Below are positions 11,425 through 22,989 of a DNA stretch of 64,000 nt, in pieces (the stretch's first letter is position 1; the number at the start of each line of letters is the position of its first letter). Source of the stretch: Prinsepia uniflora. Lineage: Eukaryota > Streptophyta > Magnoliopsida > Rosales > Rosaceae. The position numbers were made by a program, and so were the translations under genes. The stretch spans positions 4,990,001 to 5,054,000 of the forward strand of contig CM064868.1 of NCBI GenBank assembly GCA_032719365.1. The letters are read 5' to 3'. Under the pieces are notes generated by a model that was given only the letters and a program-made list of their open reading frames with translations, ran no database searches and was not told the DNA's origin.

Positions 11425-13396
11425 GACCGATCACGCCAGTCCAAGTTGCAGGAAAATCGGACCGGACCGGTCGGCTAGAGGTTGAAGACGACTACTGTAG
11501 CTAGCGTGTGGCTCCCACGCGCAGCCACTTCAGGCGGCGTGTGGGGGAGAATTTGGGGAAGGTTCCAACATGTCAAATCATCTATTCGATGTAACGAACA
11601 TTTTGGGACTGATTTCGAGTCGATCGGACATCGTGTCCATATAGTTCGGGCTGTCCGAAGGTTTCGGAGCGCGTTTAAAAATAGTTAAAAATCCTGGAAA
11701 ATTAGGGGCCTTTAGTGAAGTAGTTAGTAACCCTTTAAAGTGATTTGGATAGGTTTGGGAATCTCGGAGACGAGGGTTGACCCAGAAAGGCGTATGACGC
11801 TCATATCGAGGTAGCAGCGCGGACGGTCTGTGAGTGGACTTTCTTTCTGAAATCGATGCATGCATAAATGTTTTATATATGTTTTAATGTATGTTTTGTG
11901 ATGCCTTGAGTTCATTTTGGTGTGTGTTTACGTATCGGTACGTACTTCGAGTTTTTCGGGTTTTATACATATCGGTACGTACTTCGAGTTTTTCGGTTTT
12001 CATGAAATGAGTTTAAAAAGGTAAAACTGGGCATGAGACCCATTTCGATTTGGTTTGACTAGGGCATGAAACCCTATTGACGACCCGTAGTTCTGAGTCG
12101 TGGTCGCGACGGGTGTTGTGTGCACAGCGACGGACGACGTGACGCTCACCTCCGGATTAGGATGCGTTCCTTCCGGAGAGGTCACGATGCACGTCCCATT
12201 TTTTAGCAGCCACTAGAGGCTCGTCTTCGGAGTGTTGATGGTTTAGAGGATCGATCGGGGACGTGCGCAACATGGTCTCGAGATGGTCGCGGCAGTGATG
12301 TGTTCACGACGACATACCAGGATTCGGAGCGGTTCTGGATTGATGGTTGCACTCATCGCTATGATCGGGATCGTGATTGACCCTGAGATATCGGGCTCGA
12401 TGCCCAGTTCATTGTAAAATCGGGCTAGAGACCTTATTGAGTCTTACGTTCGGGCGGAAGGCCCAGTTGATTATTGTTATCCGGCATAAGTCCCATTTTT
12501 ATGGTTTTGTATACTAGTATGTATATACCCTCCTTACGAGATTATGGATTGGTCTCCTTCAGTCGTCGACCGGGAGAGTCACAATCCATAGACCAGAGTG
12601 GGTATCCACATAGAGATCCCGTTCCAGGAGTGGGCGTTATGATGTGGTCTCGGACCAGATTCCGGAGAGATGATCGGACTAGGTCCGAAGATGAGCCTCC
12701 TAGATGGCGAATTCCTAGGAGAAGACTCGGAATGAGACCCCGAGTAGTATGCATACTTATATATATAGAGACATCGTGACTATATCGGGGATGTGTTCCC
12801 TAGGGGCTGTGTGCCTCGAGTTGGCATCTTCTCCGGAAGTGCCTATGATAGGTTATATATGTATATATGTATATATGTATATATGTATATGTGGATGAGT
12901 TTTCACTAAGATGGCGTTGGGCTGAGACCCACGCGTATTGGTTTTGGGCTGAAACCCTTATGAGATGGTTTTGGGACGAGTTCCCACGTGTTTTGGTTTG
13001 TGCGGAGGTCCCATGTGTTGTTTCACTGATTTCGGGCTAAGGCCCAAATGGTTTGATGGTTCATGACGGTTTATGAGAACAGGGCATAAATCCTAGAAAT
13101 GGTTTTCAAATGCATGCATATGTTTTTAATGAAGGGCATAAAGGTCTTTTATGAAATATTTTTATAAAATATTTGTTTTGTCCACTCACAGCTTTTGTAT
13201 TTTGAATGCCCTTCAGGTTGATCGCGGATGCGGCTGTAGTAGAGACGAGACATTCACATTCCTCCTTCGGATCCTGGCGTACTCTGATAGCCCTGGTTGG
13301 GCAAAGGAAGAAAATATCCCTGGTCTGACACTTCGTGTCAGACGGGAGCAGTCACGTCCCGCGCTAATCCCGAGGGATTTGGGACGGGTCTTGTCA
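11425..13396 (+). mobile_element. 3' two-thirds of a long LTR, plus orientation
   Basis: From the junction at about 11425 the sequence matches the first LTR from about 3002 onward, closely (a few percent divergence by eye), through the conserved block at 11482-11690, GTGAGTGGAC (11830-11839), hairpin field (about 12020-13060) and GTCCACTCAC (13180-13189). It ends GGGACGGGTCTTGTCA at 13396. About 1.07 kb of the LTR 5' end is missing. Its similarity to 1933-4970 suggests it could be the truncated 3' LTR of that element, but the 5-bp flanks (gactt left, tcaga right) do not match. Confidence 0.75.
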
Positions 13397-13911
13397 TCAG
13401 ATCAGATACGTTAGCAAGGTGGAGACCAGCGAAGATCTGGGACAGATTATGCTCTGTGGAGTGAGAAAGCTGAGGGCATTTTGCAGCCATATGACCGAAA
13501 TGGTTGCAAGACCAGCATTGAAGACCTGCAGGTCGAGAAGATGGAAAAGGTGATGAACCCAGCACGACAAGAGAGGAATTTGGCATGGAGAACTGTGTGT
13601 ATCCACGAAATTTGGAGGATCGTGGACCACGGCCAAAGCGAGAACCTCGCTAGAATCCAGTGTTTCCTTGAGAAGGGTTGTAGTTGGGGGCGGGAAGACC
13701 AGGGCGGTGGGAGGCTGTATAGTAGGCAGTAGCTGGAATGGCTGCAACAGGTTGGATAACAGAGACCTGTAGGGATTCAAAGGAGAGTAGGCGAGCCCTT
13801 AGGCCTGAAAAGGGAGGAAGAATGGGGAAGTTTAACATAGCAGTGACAAGAATTTGATAATCAGGTCCAAAGCCACGTAACACTGCAGTAACAAGATCGT
13901 TTGAGGAAAAG

Positions 13912-16554
13912 TGTAACGACCCGAACCGAGAATAATAATATTTTAATGTAAAAAGACTATTTTGCCCCTGAAGGGGGGGAAACTTTGACTTTTGACCCGG
14001 GAAACAATTTGGACTTTGACCCATGACTATGACGTAGGTCGGGACGTCACGAATCTGTAGACAGGCGGCACGCCGAAATCGGAGTTCATATGAAGAAGTT
14101 ATGGTCAAGGAAGCGTTTTAGCGGAATTTACGAACTGAGAACAACGGAATAAAATAATAATTTATTACGGGAATCCGTGCCAACTAATATTTAAATCAAA
14201 CCAGTGGATTGGTGACAAGTGTCACCCATCCAAGCCCTTACTATTCCAATAAAGCAACCTTACACTATTCCTTCATTTTATATCATTTAATTTTTCCCTC
14301 CATTTGTTTCCAGCCCTTGGATTTACTGCCCAAATGCATCCCAGCCCTTCATTTTCATCTGTTTTCCTTATTCATGCACGATCATCCTCTGTCTGTTTCA
14401 CTCAAACACACAAACACACATTCATCCCCCCTAACCCGTGCTTCTTCCTTCCATTTTCTCTCAACCCAGGCGATCGAACCAGCAGCCCTCACACCACCAG
14501 ACGGCCACCCACAGCACCACCATCACCCACTGATCATCACCGTGCAACACCGGCGACCACCAGCCCATTTCCCCGCCTGAAAATCCCGTCCAAAAACACG
14601 ACCCGAAACACTAAGGAAACGGGTCCAAGAAGCAAACCGTGACAGCCACACCACCTCGACGCAGGGGAAGCTCCAGTCTGCACCGTGGGGACCCCAGGAG
14701 CACAACTGGACGACGGCGAGGGCTACGGCGGCGTGACGGCGGCGGTAAGACCCAAAACCCGAGAACCCGTTTTTACCCCTCTGTTTTGAACCAATGTGTT
14801 TTAGTGCTAGGAAATCGATTGTTTGATGTTAGAAATGTCCTAGGGTGAGAGACGAGTTGATCAGGACCGGTTTGGACGACGGAGACGGCGTGGATCGACG
14901 GAGACGACGATCGGACCTTGGTCGTGAGTTTCAGTGACGGACTGGTGAGTTTCTTCCCGTTTTCTTTCTATTTTGAGGTTGTAGAACCATAAAACAGACC
15001 TAGACGACCCTATAGGGATGAACCCCGTCGAAAATGGTGGCCGGAATCGTACGGTGGAATCGGGTCAAGCCGTGGGTCGACGGCGACCCGGTTCCAGTCA
15101 AACGGGTCTGACCCGGTACTGTAGCATGATGACGTCATCATGCCGACGTCACATCTGACGTCATGATGACGTCATCCTGTCAGATGTTGTCAGACCAGGG
15201 ACCAATCAGAACATGCCACGTGTCACCTGACAAGTGTCAGTGATGACGTCACGCTGACGTCAGCATGACGTCACTGCTGACGTCAGCAGTACTGTAGTAG
15301 CGTTGACCCACGCGTTGACCAGGCGCGTGGGGGCGCGTGTGAACAGTGATTTTGGTGGGGCCAGTACCATTTTGAAGGTTTCGACGATACGGATCCAATG
15401 GAGGTGGTTTCGTGTCGATCGGAGATCGTTATATTAGTCAAAATGGGGTTTGAAGCACCGGGAATAGTGCCCGGGATGCGATTTTGAGGCGGATCTGTTC
15501 TAGGGTCTTGGTATTGATGTTATAGGGTCCTTAAGTAACCCTTAGGAATAATAATACAGGTTTTTAGAGATCGTTGAGCAGCAAGGACCGAGTGTGAGTG
15601 GGCTGTTTGATTTATAAAAGGCTTGCATGCATAAACTGTTTTACTATTTCCACTTATGATTTCGATGAGTCTTATATGAACTGTTTATATATGCTATTAC
15701 ATTGTTTTGGGCATGAGACCCGTCTGGATTATATGTGGATTTTGATTGGGATGTCCGGGGGACATAGGGTAAACTATACTGTTATTGTACTGTACTTTCC
15801 TACCTGTGTATATTGTCTCCTCCAGGGAGGGTCGTTGGCCTGGGTGGACCCTGGAGTAGTCACGGGGCTCTGACTGAGTGGAGTTGACCCCCGTTGGGCT
15901 GCTTACTCTCAGGAAGGCATGTTCTTATACCTCGGGCAGTGACCGGGATACCGGGAGCTGATGTACCTAGAGAGTCTCGGGTGTGAGACCCTGAGTGGCA
16001 ACGCGTAGCCTTAGAACCGTGACATCATTTGGGTTGGGTTTTACAGTGCACTGATATGTTAGTTTCACCTTTCGGTTATTATAGTAGTTTATTTGTTATG
16101 ATTTCATTATAATATTATATTTTCACTGCATGCAAGATTTGGAAAACGGAGGGGTAAAACCCTATGATTATTTTATTATGAAATTTATTTCTAAACTGTT
16201 ATTTTTGGCCCACTCACCCTTGTTTTACTGACCCCTCCAGACCCTGACACGGAAATAGAGGAGGAGGACTCGGAGGAGGAGGCAGAGGTTTAGTTTGCCT
16301 AGCTGTGCACCTGTACACCCACTTGTGGATAGGTTGAGCACCGAATAAATGTACTCTGACTAGTGTGCTCACATGTTGTATTTTACTTTCCCTTGTCTGA
16401 CAGTATCACTTTAAACACTGTGGTTGTACGTTATCTATCTATTTAAGTCTTCGGTTTTTATTTAAGGGTAATTTTGGTATGTTTAGAGTCATTGTCAGAC
16501 GGGAGCAGGGCACGTCCCCGGGTGGTCCCAGTGGGATTGGGACGGGTCCTGTCA
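13912..16554 (+). mobile_element. Solo long LTR, 2.64 kb, TSD aaaag
   Basis: It starts TGTAACGACCCG and ends GGGACGGGTCCTGTCA. The flanking 5-mers are both aaaag (13907-13911 and 16555-16559), so it is a complete solo LTR inserted in the copia gag. It carries GTGAGTGGGC at 15594-15603 and GCCCACTCAC at 16208-16217, the co-varied form of the family's bracketing motif, only about 0.6 kb apart. It also holds a cluster of seven TGACGTCA octamers at 15130-15285 and a pyrimidine-rich leader around 14400-14560. Open frames in that leader are low-complexity and not conserved in sister copies. Confidence 0.92.
15130..15285 (+). promoter_or_regulatory. Phased array of TGACGTCA (bZIP/TGA-type) sites
   Basis: Perfect palindromic TGACGTCA octamers start at 15130, 15156, 15167, 15244, 15255, 15266 and 15278, and a one-base variant CGACGTCA starts at 15144. 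A G-box CACGTG lies between the two groups (near 15217). Spacings of 11-12 bp put most sites on the same face of the helix. Such octamers are established binding sites for plant bZIP factors; use as an LTR enhancer is inference. Confidence 0.6.
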
Positions 16555-16682
16555 AAAAGGGTTCGTTGATAGTAGCAAGGGAATCAGCGAGGGTTTTGGC
16601 ATGAGAGAGGTACTCGGATATTGTTTTGGATCCTTTTGTGAGAGACATAAGTTGGAATATGAGGTTGGTGGCATTGGCTAAT

Positions 16683-19672
16683 TGTAACAACCCGTCCCGA
16701 GAGCCGGGATTAGTAGTGTGATTAAGGTGGGATTAGTGAGGCTAATCGGTGGTTAGGTGGCCCCGATAGGTCCGTAAGCATAGAATGACGATTTTGCCCC
16801 TAGTTCGGGCAAAATGTTGGCTTTTAGTTCGGGTAGTCTAGTGGGTATTGACCAGTGATCAGGACGTAGTTTAGTACGTCACGAATCCGCAGGCAGGTGG
16901 CACGCCTGATTCCGACATCCGAGGAGGAAGTTATGATGTTCGGAAGGTTGAGGGTATTATCGTAATTTTGGTAAAGTAAGGGGAATAGTTGACTTTTTGG
17001 ACGATCGGGTTTTGGTACGTTGACCGAGGACGGTTAGGTAGATCTCGTCGTCCTGAGTTCGATGACAGGCGGCACGTATTCATCGGACTTACGATGTGGG
17101 AGTTACGGGTGTAGAAAGATAGTGGCAAAACTGTAATTTTGAGTTAAAAGGAGGGGCAGTTTGGTCTTTGTGCTCTGGAAAGTGTGCAGCAGAGAGGGCA
17201 GATGGACGGCTGGGATTGAGCCATGTGGGAGAGGGTGGAGAGGATTTGTGACATGTGGCAGGTGTGTAGTGGGTTATGGGGGGTTCTCGTGTGTGTGCAC
17301 GGTCTAAATATTTGGGGTGCACTCGTGCAAGTGTGTGTTCGTGTTCTTCGATCCAGAGTGAAACAGAGGGAGATTGTGAGGAAAAATTGAGGGGTGATCA
17401 TGGAAGTTGAAGGCTTCTGGTGAGTGAGGAGTGATCAGAAAGAGTGAGAGAGATATTGGGGTGGTGTTGAGAGGGTTAGACGGTGTGGTGGCTGTGTGTG
17501 AGGGAGTGGAGAGCTGCGGGAAAACCAGGGGGAAACAGGGAGAAAATCAGAGAGTTTGTGAGAATTTGGGAGGTGACGGCCGTGTACGGTGCAACTGAGA
17601 TCGTGGTGGTGCTGTGAAGGCTGAGTGGGGTCGACCAGCCCCAGCGGAGCTCACGACGGCGACGGGAGGCAGGTAATCCCTCATCCCTATATCTTTGCTC
17701 TGTTTTCCCGTTGATGTTCAAATTGGAAATCGTGATGGCTGAGGTTGAGTCGAGAGTTTTAATGACTCGGGTTAAGTTTAGAAGGGTCTTAGGAACCATC
17801 TACGGTGGTTGCCGTGACGGGGGAGTGCACTGTGGAGGCGAGACGACGGAGGTGCTCTGTGTACCCTGTTTTGGCCGTGAGCTTCAGACGGGAAGTCGTG
17901 GACTTGGGGGGTGAGTCGACGGTTAAGATGAGTTGGGTGAGGTTTAGGAAGGTCCTAGGCAGCGTCTGGTGTAGCCACCGTGATAGGAGGTGACCTGAGT
18001 GGCCGGAGAAGGAAACAGGGGACTGGTTCGAAGCTGAGGGTGAAGAAAGGAGGTGTTTTGGTGCAGGTACGGCGGAGAACCGCTCTAGCCGGTTCAGGTT
18101 GCAGGCTACTGGTGCGAACCGGGTCGACGTGAGGTTGAAGGTGCACTGTAGCTAGCGCGTGAGGGCCACGCGCAGCCACTTTGGGCGGCGCGTGGGGGCG
18201 CGTGCGGTGGTTCTGGGGAAAATGGTCAACATGGTTTTTGGTCTAGGAGTTGTGTTGAGTCCGTTGGAGGTGGTTTCGGGTTCATCAGACGTCGACTCGA
18301 CGTAGTTTCGCAAGGGTGACGGTTTAAGGTCCCGGTTTATTACGGTTAGGGTTCGGGGATTTTTAAGGGAATTTAGGTGAATCCTCGTAGACATGTTAGT
18401 GACGTAATTTGGTGGTTGTTGACAGAATCGGGATTTCCCGAGGAAGCCGAGGAACGTACAGGACGTTCGAGACGCGATTAAGGGCGAGGTACTGTGAGTG
18501 GACCCCTTCTCTCAACTCGAGCATGCTTAACTATTTTTCTATACGTATTTTATGGTTTTATATGTGATTTTATGTTTATCGGATATGCTTTGTTGATTTT
18601 ACATAATTGCACGTTTTTCGAGGAAGATCGGGTTTCAACACGTTTTACGAGAAAATTGTAATGTCAGAATATGATGTTATAGTTTCGGGATTTCAAATGA
18701 TAAGTGATTTTCAATGAGTATACGTGGATATTGATATGTACTGATAATAAAGTTTTTCGGTTTTAGAATCGGATTTCAGTAACGGGATTTGGTTTTAAAG
18801 TTGGAAAGTGGATTTCCGGATTTGGGTTCGGAATGACGGTTCTGGATGCCGGAAGGGCATCAGACCAGTGATTTCGGATTCGGGTTTGGATATGGGTTTC
18901 GAAATGGTTTTCAAATGGTTTTGGATTGGATTTGCTGGATCTGGTTATTGGGTTTAAAGACCCGGATTCTGTTTGACGGGGGACGGGCCCGGATTGAGTT
19001 TAAAGACTCGGATATATTGATATTTCCCCCGTAGGCCTGTTGAGTTTAAAGACTCGGGAGTTTAAAGACTCGGATATTATTGAGACCTGGATTGAGTTTA
19101 AAGACTCGGGAGTTTAAAGACTCGGATAGGTCCAGCAGGTTTGATCGAAAAATGATGATTGACGTTCATGGTTTCTGAGACGGTTTATTGATTCATATTC
19201 TGTGGTTTCTATAACTGTTTTATAGTGTTTCTATTTCTTATGATGTTTTATAATGATTGATTTATAACTGTTTTCATAACTGGGTTACGCATGTGGTTTT
19301 CAAAACTGAGGGTAAAACTCGGTTTTCTTACAAAATGGTTTTAGAACTTTCTTTTATTTTGGTCCACTCACACCTTCTGTTTTAAATTGACCTCCAGGTT
19401 GTGGAGCTAGCGCGGGGTCTTGACGTCGAGGCAGTGTCTGAGGCATAGAAGTGACGAGCAGAATCCCAGAGTGTTTAAGTTTTTCTTCCGCGTGCATGTA
19501 ATTATCATCGGTTTTTATTTCCTTTGTAATTCGTACTATACTCTGTAAAACTTTAACTTCGGGATTTTTTTTTGAGTGCTTTCTCCTGCGTCTGACTGTT
19601 TTTGTGTCGGGGTGTCAGACGGGAGCAGGATTTACCTCGGGTTTCGGGGAGAAACCGGGGTGGGTCCTGACA
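16683..19672 (+). mobile_element. Solo long LTR, 2.99 kb, TSD ctaat
   Basis: It starts TGTAACAACCCGTCCC and ends TGGGTCCTGACA, with perfect flanking 5-mers ctaat at 16678-16682 and 19673-19677. The bracketing motifs are at 18494-18503 and 19362-19371. The hairpin field is dominated by GAGTTTAAAGACTC units (18950-19130). The GC-rich palindromic block around 18140-18210 matches that of the other copies. It interrupts the same copia gag as the previous solo LTR. Confidence 0.92.
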
Positions 19673-20151
19673 CTAATGATTGTTGGGAGAAGTTTTGACG
19701 AAGGCATTCCCAGATGGCACGGGAGGTATTGAGACCAACAACCTGGGACAAGATTGGTTCTGTTAGTGTGGCCCTTAGCATGTTGATCAGTGTTTGATCA
19801 ATCTGAAACCATTGAGTATAAGCAGGATTTGGAAGTGGAACAAAGGAAGAAGTAAGTGCAGAGGCTATGGAATCAGATTGGGGAGAAGATTCATGGGTGT
19901 CTAAGACAAGGAGGGTAGAATGAGGGGCTGGGTACATTCCATCAATGAAACGCTAGTAGTTATGGCCAATTAAAAAAGGGCTTAATCTGACTTTCCTAAA
20001 GGAGATAGTTAGATTCAGTCAGTTTGACAAAGACTAGGGTTGAGACATGGTTGGGGGAAACTGGGGAAGAGGCGCAGGAGTCACTAGCCATAGTGGCAGA
20101 GAAGACAGAAGAACTGGGTTATGGTGGTCAGACGTTTAGGCCCTGATACCA

Positions 20152-20397
20152 TGTAGAATTTATGAATTGGATGATTCTTTTACATAAGCCAAACCGGCTA
20201 TATATACATAATTGACAAGGAGATAAGATCAAGCAGTTATCTCCTTGTCCTAATCCTATTCTAACTGCAGTTAGTAACTATCTAACTACCTATAACTTGT
20301 AGTCCTAGTGTACACGGGTCTGATTAATTTATATAGGGTGTCTATCTAATTGTCCTATACATGGGTCTAATAGGATATAGTTCTACACTTTTGTAAC
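20152..20397 (-). mobile_element. 5' LTR (246 bp) of the interrupted copia element
   Basis: The boundaries TGTAGAA and TTCTACA form a 7-bp inverted repeat. On the minus strand the LTR is followed at once by TGGTATCAGGGCC (20139-20151), an initiator-Met-type primer binding site, and then by the gag pseudogene start at 20091. A TATA-like TATATATA lies near 20200. No matching 3' LTR was found in the window. Confidence 0.8.
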
Positions 20398-22170
20398 CAA
20401 ACAAAAGGAAAAACCTAACATAATTAACTCGAAATAAGAGTCGCTAAATTTATTTGCATAGAACAAACTAAACAAAAAATAAAATGAAAACTAACCAAAG
20501 GTACAAATTATCCACTTATGGTGTAATTGTTACTTATTACTATTGTTATCATTGTCTCTGTATAATTCAGAAAGCAACGAGAATATCGTCCATAATTATA
20601 TTGTAGATGTTTCAATCCACTGTGATTGATACTACTACTACACATAAAGGACCGCGATTGGTAGACCAAATTACCATTAAATAATATGTGAAAGTAATTA
20701 ATTTTGTGACATTCAAATTTAGTGTATGGTATGTTTTAAATATGATCATCATCCATATACAATTAAATTTGTGCGTGCATTTTATTTCGTGAAACAATTA
20801 TTTGGTTAATAATGTCTGTGGTGATGCTTAGGCGATTACGGGATTTCAAAAAAACGTATGCATGAGCGTCATTATTTTGTTTTGCCGGCCTTGATTACGA
20901 GAGGTTTATAACACAGATTCATTATTAAGGTATTAAAGTGTTAACTTACATACACCCGTATATAAATATTATTTCAATTTCTTCTTTAAAACTATTTACA
21001 ATTATTTTATGGTTAGAAGCGTAAAGTTTTATTTATTTAAAAAGACGTGAGAAATTTCGATTGTTCCAATTATAGGGCACTTGTCCTCTATTATTGCAGA
21101 CAGTTATTATTATTTTTTTTTAAAAGGTAAAAGGTTGAATTGGCAGCCTTAGTTTTGTTCTTAATCCAGATGAATTGATCCAAATCTATTTTTTTAAAAC
21201 CAGAATCTGACATGATTAATAATATATTTGCGTCTACTGTTTAGTAGTAGTGGGTTTAAGTGAGATTAGCTGAAAACTTAAATACAATGAATCGAAGGTG
21301 CAATTACACAATCAGATTCAGTGGATGGTATTTGCTCTATAATTGTACTTGAAACTAATTAAGTAATTAATTGACTAATTAGATGTTAATATTTGGTTAA
21401 GGAGACATAATGTTGGGTGGGCCCAAAGAAAAAGGTCTGGCGTTAGGTGGTATGGGACCCGTGGGCCCCATGAATTAAACTATGGTTCAGGCCCTCTTTC
21501 TTCTGGGCCCAGACCTTGGGTTCTTCAGACCAAAACAAAAAAGCTACAGACAAAAGATGCCGTGGGTGTTCGGTTTCCTAAGTCAATGAATTACTTTTAA
21601 ATTTAAAGATTTCATGATGAAAGCCAAATGGCCACGTGATGTTTATGCAAACGTTTCTTAATATTTCACTATTGAAGCAGAGATGAAAATGTGACGATTT
21701 GTATATTTGATTACGTTATTTATTTGTTAATTTCGTTTAATTTTATGTAATTTCTTTTTATTGATAAATTAGTGTAAATTTCTCTCGTATATTTCAACGT
21801 ATACTTCATCATAATAAAAAATCCTCAAGACGAATTATATCGAAGATAGGAGGAACACTCCGCTACTGAATTAGCATGTTATCATTAAATAACGTGATTC
21901 GATATTATCCTCTGGAAATATTGTCAATTTTCATGGTCAAATGGTCGTAAAGATAAAGCTTCTTTGGGTTGTGAATTCAAGGAGTAGAAACCTTTTAAAA
22001 TAGGAAACCAACAAAGGAAACGAGCAGTGAATGTGAACTATGAACACGACACTCCGAAGGTCAAGATTGTCTTTGTAAAATTTTTATACAGTCAAATTCT
22101 ACCAGCAAAAACAGAATAAAAACATAGTACAAACCATCTCAAACAAAGAAGGATAAAAGGGTCTCTGGCA
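20398..22170. other. Intergenic AT-rich region, no gene seen
   Basis: No exon or repeat boundary could be recognised. The right part is the upstream region of the small gene at 22346 and includes a G-box CACGTG at 21633-21638, which could be a bZIP/bHLH site. Confidence 0.5.
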
Positions 22171-22180
22171 CTATATATAC
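22171..22180 (+). promoter_or_regulatory. TATA box of the small gene
   Basis: CTATATATAC lies about 170 bp upstream of the ATG at 22346, leaving room for a leader of about 140 bp. The leader contains no intron signature. Confidence 0.6.
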
Positions 22181-22345
22181 CACAAGGGAGAGAACCCAAA
22201 TCACGAAACAAACTCACAGTTCAGAAGTTCCAAACTTTGAAGATTCAAGAGCCGTTTTCTCCTCTATTCATCCCAAAAGAAAAGACTCCTCCCGCTTTCT
22301 GTTTTTGATCCCAAATCCTAAAAGATAACCAGAAGAAAAGAAGAG

Positions 22346-22516
22346 ATGGAGGGTGCAAGGAGTGCTATGATCAACGGTGGGAATTTCTCCGGCCGTCTGA
22401 TCCCAAAGAGGGGTCAGGTGAAGGTGGCCATTGCTGGGGTTCTGCTCCACTCTTTCTCTTCTATTTTCTCCGCCACCAGCCGCCGCGGCGGTGAAGCTCA
22501 TCATCAATACTCGTAG
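22346..22516 (+). CDS. Small basic plant protein, 56 aa, unknown function
   Basis: An intronless frame starts MEGARSAMINGG and ends at TAG (22514-22516), giving 56 residues. The centre, IPKRGQVKVAIAGVLLHSFSSIF, is basic then hydrophobic; the tail is R/G/H-rich. I do not recognise a named family with certainty; short plant proteins with an R-G-Q-V-K core of this kind exist and are annotated as uncharacterised. Support for a real gene comes from the well-placed TATA box, the purine-rich leader directly before the ATG, the sharp rise in GC content across the frame, and a T-rich 3' region. It could alternatively be a chance frame. No signal peptide is evident. Confidence 0.6.
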   Translation: MEGARSAMINGGNFSGRLIPKRGQVKVAIAGVLLHSFSSIFSATSRRGGEAHHQYS

Positions 22517-22989
22517 CCGATCATTTTCTCATCAATTCGGTAGTTTTCGGTAAAGTTAAGATTTTGGTGAAGTTAATTTTGATGAGAGAGAGAGCGGAGA
22601 GAGAGATTGGGGTGCAAAGTTTGAGATCTTGTCTTGTTTGTTCTTGCAATTGCAACAAAACGCTGTACAAATTTGTAGTTTGCAGATTTTAATGTTACTC
22701 TTTTATTTCTCATCTTTTGAGTACATTTACTGCAAAAGACTTATTATTTTGTCTCAATTTCAACCAAAGACTGTCTTTAATATCAGAGGCAATAATTTCA
22801 GACAACAAAATCTCCGATCTTTAAATTGAACCAGTAATTCCGACCAAGTCAACAGATTGAGAGATCATGTTTGGAAACACAAAGATACTGAACCCGGCTC
22901 AAAGTTGTCTTATTAAGGCTCTAAATATATTTAATCATAAATACATAATGTAGAGCAAAATGACAAAGCTTGTGACATTGTACCAAGTA
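22517..22989. other. Convergent 3' regions
   Basis: This interval lies between the stop of the plus-strand small gene and the stop of the minus-strand NDA pseudogene. It is T-rich on the plus strand and holds no further exon. Confidence 0.5.

Larger units (their letters stand above)
13397..20091 (-). pseudogene. Ty1/copia gag pseudogene split by two solo LTRs
   Basis: The gag reading starts at an ATG at 20091 and runs leftward in three pieces: 20091-19673, then 16682-16555, then 13911-13397. The solo LTRs at 16683-19672 and 13912-16554 separate them. Removing each LTR with one copy of its target duplication restores continuity of the gag similarity. The first piece holds the typical N-terminal KLTESNYLL-like start and the Q-I-D-x-T-L-I-N helix. 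The middle piece has the T-K-G-S-K-T-I-S-E-Y-L motif. The last has D-L-V-T-A-V-L-R-G and a CCHC zinc knuckle (CWSCNHFGHMAAKC, about 13510). In-frame stop codons in the first piece show it is dead. Protease and polymerase are not seen to the left, where the long LTR ends at 13396. Confidence 0.8.

Noticed and set aside
1933..13396. A single intact LTR retrotransposon spanning both plus LTRs
   Set aside because: The flanking 5-mers (gactt, tcaga) do not match, the right LTR lacks its first kilobase, and no polypurine tract is visible; recombination between elements is equally possible.
18950..19140. Regularly spaced GAGTTTAAAGACTC units as a CRISPR-like array
   Set aside because: Spacers are absent or repeat-derived, the unit varies between LTR copies, and the host is a plant nuclear genome.
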